Of a stretch of DNA of 25,646 nucleotides, positions 20,606 through 25,646 are shown piece after piece. A program made the position numbers and the translations under genes. The stretch spans positions 1-25,646 of the forward strand of contig WPIO01000561.1 in NCBI GenBank assembly GCA_009760855.2. The letters run 5' to 3'. Position 1 is the first letter of the stretch; each line of letters begins with the position of its first letter. The notes beneath the pieces were generated by a model. It was not told where the DNA came from and made no database searches. It worked only from the letters and a program-made list of their open reading frames with translations. This stretch comes from Cristatella mucedo. Its lineage: Eukaryota; Bryozoa; Phylactolaemata; Cristatellidae.

Positions 20606-21100
20606 GGCTAATGTTTATTTACTCATATTTTCAAAAGAGGTCAATCCCATCTGCAATATTATATTACGGCTAGCCAATAAGAAGGCTGAGTAACATCGTG
20701 TTCGGATGCTTAACACGTTTTGTGTATTTACGTTCGTACTGAAATCAGGGCGAAATTAGTGCCACAGTTTTTCAATATTTCTCAATGTTACAGGTATAAT
20801 TTAACGTATAATATTGACGTTTCACTGGATCGTACTCGATATTTGATATCCAGGGTGAAGGGTAACTAGTTTATTCTAAGTGTATGTTAGATGATGTCAG
20901 TAAGAAGGCACACATTTACTGTGGCTTCACGATGTTGATTTGTATTTTTGGCTGTGATTGGTCATGTCCAGGGGTCAGAGGCTAATTCCTGCCAAACAAG
21001 CCATACTCCGGCCATGCTGCCGCTCGCCATGCTGCTGAACTATGATAAGACAAGTGGCCATCAGCTTAGACCACTTTGTAACATCGCATGCGTGAGCAAC

Positions 21101-21576
21101 CGTCAAAGGGCGTTCGGCTGAGCAGATTTTTCAATTATCGGCAAAGGAGGTACACACGTTCTTCTTGGCACCACCTAAGTAGACGGTCGCAATAAAATCG
21201 CGAGCTTAATCTCGCAGATAGGACGCATCAAAACTCGTTTAAGGTGGTTAAAAAGCCAATGGTAAGTGATAGGCAGTACATCACCTTTCAAAAACTAAAC
21301 GTGCATCGCGCTTTTACTTTCGTAGTGATACAAGAAACTAGATATTAGGTGGAAATGGTTAATCACCCCCTTTTGATTCTACATACTTTATTACTTGCTA
21401 ATGCAAAGCTCAAGAATAACTACACAGTCGGCTTTCCTAAGTTTAGTGTTATTCGGCCTGCGTGTAATATTAGATAATTATTTAACTTTCGGGCTTTTAC
21501 TTTCAACTACGGCGTTTAATAGTCAAAAAGAATGTTTCTTCTCGGGTAATCGAGGGACCGCCAAAGCATGCTGTAA
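21101..21576 (+). repeat. Diverged segment Y1 (pairs with Y2)
   Basis: It starts at AAAGGGCGTTCGGCTGAGC and ends at GAGGGACCGCCAAAGC. It matches 23057-23531 over nearly the whole length, with scattered substitutions and small indels. A block, AATAAAATCGCGAGCTTAAT followed by CTCGCAG, is identical in both and can form a GCGAG/CTCGC hairpin at 21200-21215. The open frame at 21395-21580 is not maintained in Y2, so it is not supported as coding. Confidence 0.8.
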
Positions 21577-21611
21577 GTAGTTATAACACGCAACAACATG
21601 CAGTAACTAAC

Positions 21612-21756
21612 ATTGCAATCAAACAGTCGGTACTTGAAACCGCAAGCCTAAAAATGTTTATCCCAGTGGTGTTATCATAGGTTGAATGCATCTAGGAAAA
21701 TCGAAAGTGAACAATTTCAAGCTGCTCTTAGTAGGTGTTCTAGGCTGGTTGCGAAT
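21612..21756 (+). repeat. Diverged segment Z1 (pairs with Z2 at the window end)
   Basis: ATCAAACAGTCGGTACTTGAAA, AATGCATCTAGGA-AATCG-AAGTGA and CTCTTAGTAG-TGTTC-AGGCT match 25503-25646. The offset between Z1 and Z2 is about 3.89 kb and that between Y1 and Y2 about 1.96 kb, close to a 2:1 ratio. No coding signal is seen. Confidence 0.7.
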
Positions 21757-21759
21757 TGG

Positions 21760-23056
21760 CTTGAACTGGTGTAAATATGCCGCACTACATTTACGTTTGA
21801 TTCAGGGCAAACAATCTGTGGTTGTTCGGCATTTGAAAACGCATGCTTGTTTTGAATCACCTGGTGAATAATAGACAGGCATCGACCCCTGTATTTTGTT
21901 AAGTTACTAGCCAACGCTAAAAACTCCATGAGGATTGACGTACCTGACCTATACACTTGCCGGACATTTAGCGGAGTGGTTTTGTGTGTACGGGCTTGAA
22001 CGTCTCGACAGCTGCAACTTCGCAGCTACTGGCAAGGAAATAGCGCCGGTAGCACGTGGGAACCATAAATGACCATAACAACGAAATCGTTCCCTTAATC
22101 TATCAAATAAATCTTTCCATCCCCCAAAGCTAATCCAATAAATGAATTCATATTATTGTCGAGTCGTTTAGCCTGCCTGGGTATTGTGATGTCAATCAAA
22201 CGAAGTATTTCCAGTAAATACATTTTTTGTAGTGACAAAAGCTTAATTTAATTTTGCCTTGAGAAGTACATCTGTAAGAAACGTCAAATTAAAATAATCA
22301 TTTTTGCATCGCTTTAATAACCTGTGCGTCGTCGTAAAGGGAACGTTTTATTTGAAGAATACTTCCAGCCGACGCACACCACGTGCAGAACGCACACTTA
22401 GGCTTTGCAAAAAAATGGAAAGACCAAATGGAATTAGAATTAGCAGCCGGTTACGTACAGTTGATCTTTATATCTTAAATATGTGCTGATATAACGTGAT
22501 TTTCAGCAACAACAGTGAAGTTTCTTTTCTTACCGATTACATTTAACTAGTCGTTTATTATATTTTGCATGTGAAATAAAGCTTAATTTACGCTGATGCT
22601 GGATAGATGCAAAATATTTAAGCGACAGGCAAAATGCATGGCTGATTTGGTTCCACTTGCTAACTAACGAAAGCCGCCGCTTTTTAACAAGATTTCAGTT
22701 TTAATATGCCGTAAAAGAAGAAAGGCTTCGGACGTCTAACTGTCTAATAGCTTCCGAGTAGATGTTTTAGGCTGGTTAAAATCCGTTGTAGCTTTAAGTA
22801 TATATGCTGCATGGTAGTATTATTTGATCCAAAGGACAAGAGCCTTCCTTCGTGTGGATTTTTAAAATCTTGTGTTTTGTGTGGTAGTACCGTTCGATCC
22901 TCGGGACGAACGTATTCTTTTATACGGATTTTTATAATCTTGTCTTTTCTTGAATTTACAGATCGTTATTTTGACAGCATCGTGTGATGCTTGGTAATAG
23001 TTAAATAGCAGGTTGACGAAACCTCTCATGGCCGTCCATAAGTCGTGTCAGCGACT
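21760..23056. other. Non-coding stretch between Z1 and Y2
   Basis: AT-rich, with only short unsupported frames (21686-21871, 22304-22489). The one structured feature is the 70-bp tandem duplication at 22811-22950, listed separately. I see no exon with LRR character. Confidence 0.4.
22811..22950 (+). repeat. 70-bp tandem duplication
   Basis: Copy 1 (22811-22880) and copy 2 (22881-22950) share TGGTAGTA-, GATCC-GGAC and GGATTTTTA-AATCTTGT, with clear divergence. A small stem is kept in both: TTG-A-TCC AAA GGA-CAA in copy 1 and TTCG-A-TCC TCG GGA-CGAA in copy 2. The stem shows one paired change, T-A to C-G. Confidence 0.7.
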
Positions 23057-23531
23057 ATCGAAGGGCGTTCGGCTGAGCGAATTTTTAAATTATCGGAAAT
23101 CGACGCACACAAGGTCTATCTTGGCACCAACTAAATACAGAATAGTAATAAAATCGCGAGCTTAATCTCGCAGTTAGGAGGTTCATTACACGTTTGAGGT
23201 GGTTTAAAGGGAATGGTAAGTGACAGGTGGTACATCACCCTCCAAAAACGGAAAGTGTGTCACTGTTTTACTTTAGTAGTGATACAAGAACCTAGATATT
23301 GGGTGTTAACGGTTAGTCACACTAATTGATTCTAAATAATTAAATACTTGCTAATGCAAAGCTAAAATATGATTACACAGACGGCTTTACTAAGTTTAGT
23401 GTTATTCGGCCAGCATGTAATGTTAGAAATTTCGGCCTTGCACTTTCAACTACAGCGTTTGATCAGCCAAGAAGAATGTTTCTTATCGAGTAATTGAGGG
23501 ACCGCCAAAGCGTGCAGTAACTCGTTCGTGC
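23057..23531 (+). repeat. Diverged segment Y2 (pairs with Y1)
   Basis: The second copy of the Y block, with the GCGAG/CTCGC hairpin at 23156-23171. It is diverged from Y1 by substitutions and several small deletions, for example around ATGTTAGAAATTTCGG. No coding signal is seen. Confidence 0.8.
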
Positions 23532-23640
23532 TAGTTGGTTTCAACTTAACGCACACAGGCTCCTGTTGAATTTAGTTATACGGCGATCGTTTTCAGGTAG
23601 CACTTAGATTTCTAAATACTGACTGAAATCGCTATTATAG

Positions 23641-23936
23641 GCAACCGTACTACTGGTATCAGTGTTACATATTTCACGGTCCCAATCTCGTCATCTTAGC
23701 TATTCAGTGTACATGCAACATTGCTCCTTTGAAGCTGAGGTCAAGGACTGGAGCTACTGAACCAGCGCAACCTATTGGTGGTCTGTATAGGACAGGTGAC
23801 TCATTTCCACATGTACTTTTTGGATTTGGACACAATCAATTCCAGAGGTCGTTCAGAAGCTTTAGCAAAGAATTGCGTTATATGTATAAACCGTATGCAG
23901 GAGCACAGCTTTTGGAGCCTTGTAGTTCTCCTGTAA
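23641..23936 (+). other. Weak candidate exon, not an LRR
   Basis: A frame is open from 23627 to 23971. It contains KLRSRTGATEPAQPIGGLYR and ends PCSSP just before GTAAGC at 23934-23939, a fair donor. Possible acceptors are TTATTATAG at 23640 and AGCTATTCAG at 23707. I recognise no domain, and the two antisense frames over it are similar in length, so chance is a strong alternative. Confidence 0.15.
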
Positions 23937-23971
23937 GCATTCCGGAATTTTTCCATGGAATGTATCGTTAG

Positions 23972-24622
23972 CCTTAGCAGGAAGTGTGTAGTACACAGGT
24001 CCATAAATTTTACTGAGTTGAGTCACCTCGAAGAAATAATCCTGCATAACAATTTTCTGCTGCCTGCCGTTTTTGGTGAACTGTCATTTCAATTAGCATG
24101 ACAGCAGGCGTCGTAGTTCGTCCCTACCTGCAGCTAATGGGACACTAAACCTTCTAAATCTGTCAACTGAAAGTGCCACTTTAGTTGGATTCGCGATTTT
24201 CAAGATGCAGCGAAAAGCTCAAGTATCCTACAGCTTTTCATCGATTCTTTTTGATCCAATTTAAGCGAACATTGACGTCATGTTTTGCTGCTAAAATTAA
24301 TTGTTTTTGTTTGCTTAACGATTCCTCGCAAACTTTGAAAGTCCAAGTTTTATTTTAACCAATGAATGGAACTTCAGGTACTCCACTTGCTATTTATCTT
24401 GCAACACCGCCGTCTAAGTAAGAACTAGTTTGTTATTAGCATTTTATTGGATCAATGAACTCTTTCATATGCGATTTAGGTAAAACTGATGAGAAGATCA
24501 CCAGTATGTCTTGTGCCTGGTGCTTACTTGTAATGAGAAATAGGCTGTGCTCTCTTCATAGACAGTTGGAGAATAAGCCTGCACGTTACTAGCAGTGCAT
24601 GGCTTTTCATGTCATTTTGTAG
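23972..24622. other. Intron-like stretch before the solitary LRR exon
   Basis: No gene is seen. A 7-bp perfect inverted repeat CTGTCAT/ATGACAG has arms at 24081-24087 and 24098-24104. The last bases (CATGTCATTTTGTAG) form the acceptor of the exon that follows and resemble the acceptors of the B exons (GTCATTTTTTAG). Confidence 0.45.
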
Positions 24623-24763
24623 CTGGAGGAGCTGAATATCAGCAACAACAAGGAGCTCACAATTCTTCCTCCATCCGTGTGCCAGCTGTATGCACTGAAG
24701 AAGCTGAATGTTTCTTGGTGTGGTCTAAATATACTGCCTGATGGATGGGAAGGCATGAAGGTG
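24623..24763 (+). CDS. Solitary LRR exon C (two leucine-rich repeats)
   Basis: A 141-nt open exon (47 codons) with acceptor GTCATTTTGTAG and donor GTAAGCT. It begins LEELNISNNKELTILPPSVC and its second repeat is LKKLNVSWCGLNILPDGWEG. The NKEL and PPSVC features are those of A exons, while the acceptor context and GWEGMKV end look B-like. It lies 7.75 kb beyond B5, differs from all array copies, and its flanking introns show no clear array similarity, so it is an older member. It probably belongs to the same gene, but could be part of a neighbouring LRR gene. Confidence 0.85.
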
Positions 24764-25502
24764 GTAAGCTCAGAAGGGAAGTTGGAACACTTGGATTTTT
24801 GAAACATTTTAAATATATTTCAATTCCTTTTCCTCGTGAGTCGTGTGCTCTCGGAGGCCATGGCTGCGTAATATAAACGATGGTCTTTAATTTAAAAGAA
24901 TTGTTTTAGTGACAGCTCTTGTCCTTTCTTTTACTCGGTTACATACATTTGTTGAAACTCCTAAAACGAGAAATATACGTTGTGGCACTGTCGTTCTTAA
25001 ACCTTCTTCGTTAGCAGGGCACTTTCTTATAGCATTCCGACTTGTGACTTGGCTTGCACACACTGTAGGGTTTTGTTTAATTTACACTTAAAGTATGCAA
25101 CCAGCTTTTAGCTTGAGAACGAATAACGGTTAGTCGTGGTTTCGCGCTATACAGGACGTTTAGGAGCTGTTACTGTTAACAACATTTGAATTCTTCTTTT
25201 TCTGAACGAAAAGCCTGAATTGTATGTCGGGCCTACATGTAAAAAGAAAAAGAGCATAATAAGTATTTGAGCAGGATAAACCATAGATTCATATGGCACG
25301 TGATATCCTCCTTCGATGCAGTGGTACTTGTTCATTTATTACGGAGTGCTGTTTTGAAAGAACCCCTGAATCAAAATACTTCACGTGCTGGTATAAATAG
25401 ATTGCCTAGAGGCAACTTTGACAGCCCTGACGGCTGTACAGGCTGTCAAGTTTGGTTAAATTAGAGGTGCTAGGAAATGCGACTGTATCGGAAACTAGTT
25501 AT
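24764..25502. other. Intron-like stretch after exon C
   Basis: No exon is seen; small frames at 24909-25091, 25147-25335 and 25267-25464 have no recognisable content. The start of the intron (GTAAGCTCAGAAGGGAAGTT) faintly resembles the start of B introns (GTAAGTTAAGAAGTGAAATT). A hairpin at 25418-25449 is listed separately. Confidence 0.4.
25418..25449. repeat. Inverted repeat TTGACAGCC / GGCTGTCAA
   Basis: A perfect 9-bp inverted repeat with a 14-bp loop. Within it ACAGCC-CTGAC-GGCTGT forms a competing 6-bp hairpin, so GGCTGT occurs twice (25432-25437, 25441-25446) and can pair alternatively with the same left arm. The function is unknown. Confidence 0.5.
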
Positions 25503-25646
25503 GGCATCGATCAAACAGTTAGTAGTTGAAAGGGTTCGCCTATAAATGTTAAGCCTAGTAATTTTATCGTTTGTTAAATGCATCTAGGATAATCGGAAGT
25601 GAGCAATGTCGAGCTACTCTTAGTAGATGTTCCAGGCTAGTTGTAA
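25503..25646 (+). repeat. Diverged segment Z2 (runs off the window)
   Basis: It pairs with 21612-21756 (ATCAAACAGTTAGTAGTTGAAA, AATGCATCTAGGATAATCGG, CTCTTAGTAGATGTTCCAGGCT). The match reaches the last base, so the duplicate continues outside the window. Confidence 0.7.

Larger units (their letters stand above)
19973..20975 (+). repeat. Diverged segment X2 (pairs with X1), carrying two insertions
   Basis: The X1 homology is interrupted by a short LINE relic (about 20093-20203) and by an unidentified ~340-bp insertion (about 20265-20605). After the second insertion the similarity resumes at GTTTATTTACTCAT and continues through TTTCACTGGATCGT and GAAGGGTAACTAGTTTATTCTA to about 20975. No exon is supported. 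Confidence 0.65.

Noticed and set aside
1-25646. CRISPR array, bacterial operon or prophage
   Set aside because: The repeats are kilobase-sized and carry exons with GT-AG introns and LINE relics; there are no short regular spacers or dense bacterial genes.
1-25646. tRNA or rRNA genes
   Set aside because: I found no cloverleaf with A and B boxes and no rRNA-like conserved block on reading both strands; a tRNA search program would settle this.

Overview
The window looks like non-coding-rich nuclear DNA from an animal, probably an aquatic invertebrate or basal chordate. The reasons are short exons with GT-AG splice sites, introns of 1-2.4 kb, an AT-rich base composition, several broken copies of one CR1/L2-type LINE retrotransposon, and no bacterial-style gene packing. 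I cannot name the species.

Positions 1 to about 17660 are a tandem array on the + strand. Five units of about 3.2-3.8 kb each carry two exons that encode leucine-rich repeats (LRRs). The 'A' exon has 141 nt (47 codons, two LRRs) and the 'B' exon has 138 nt (46 codons, two LRRs). All ten exons are open, are bounded by ag and gtaagtt, and have lengths divisible by three, so any number of them can be joined in frame. A twelfth trace, a piece of a diverged B-like exon, lies at the very start of the window. Introns of the A half and the B half are themselves recognisably related. The array is therefore a higher-order repeat: an old ~1.6-1.9 kb monomer (one LRR exon plus intron) diverged into A and B, and the A+B dimer was then amplified recently. 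A 534-bp LINE fragment sits at the same intronic site after units 1, 2 and 3. The site is empty before unit 1 and after unit 4.

From about 17660 to 24600 there is a long stretch without convincing exons. It holds diverged segmental duplicates (X1/X2, Y1/Y2, Z1/Z2), a 1.1-kb degenerate LINE with reverse-transcriptase sequence on the minus strand, a second short LINE relic, a ~340-bp unidentified insertion and a 70-bp tandem duplication. A solitary eleventh LRR exon (24623-24763) then appears, of the 47-codon type and clearly diverged from the array copies. The gene appears to start before and continue after the window: no start exon, signal peptide, transmembrane segment or effector domain is visible.

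If all eleven exons were spliced together they would give about 22 consecutive LRRs on a curved solenoid. B exons differ mostly by amino-acid-changing substitutions, several at solvent-exposed positions of the LRR beta-strand face, while A exons are nearly identical. This is the most biologically suggestive feature here, but transcription has not been shown and must be tested.
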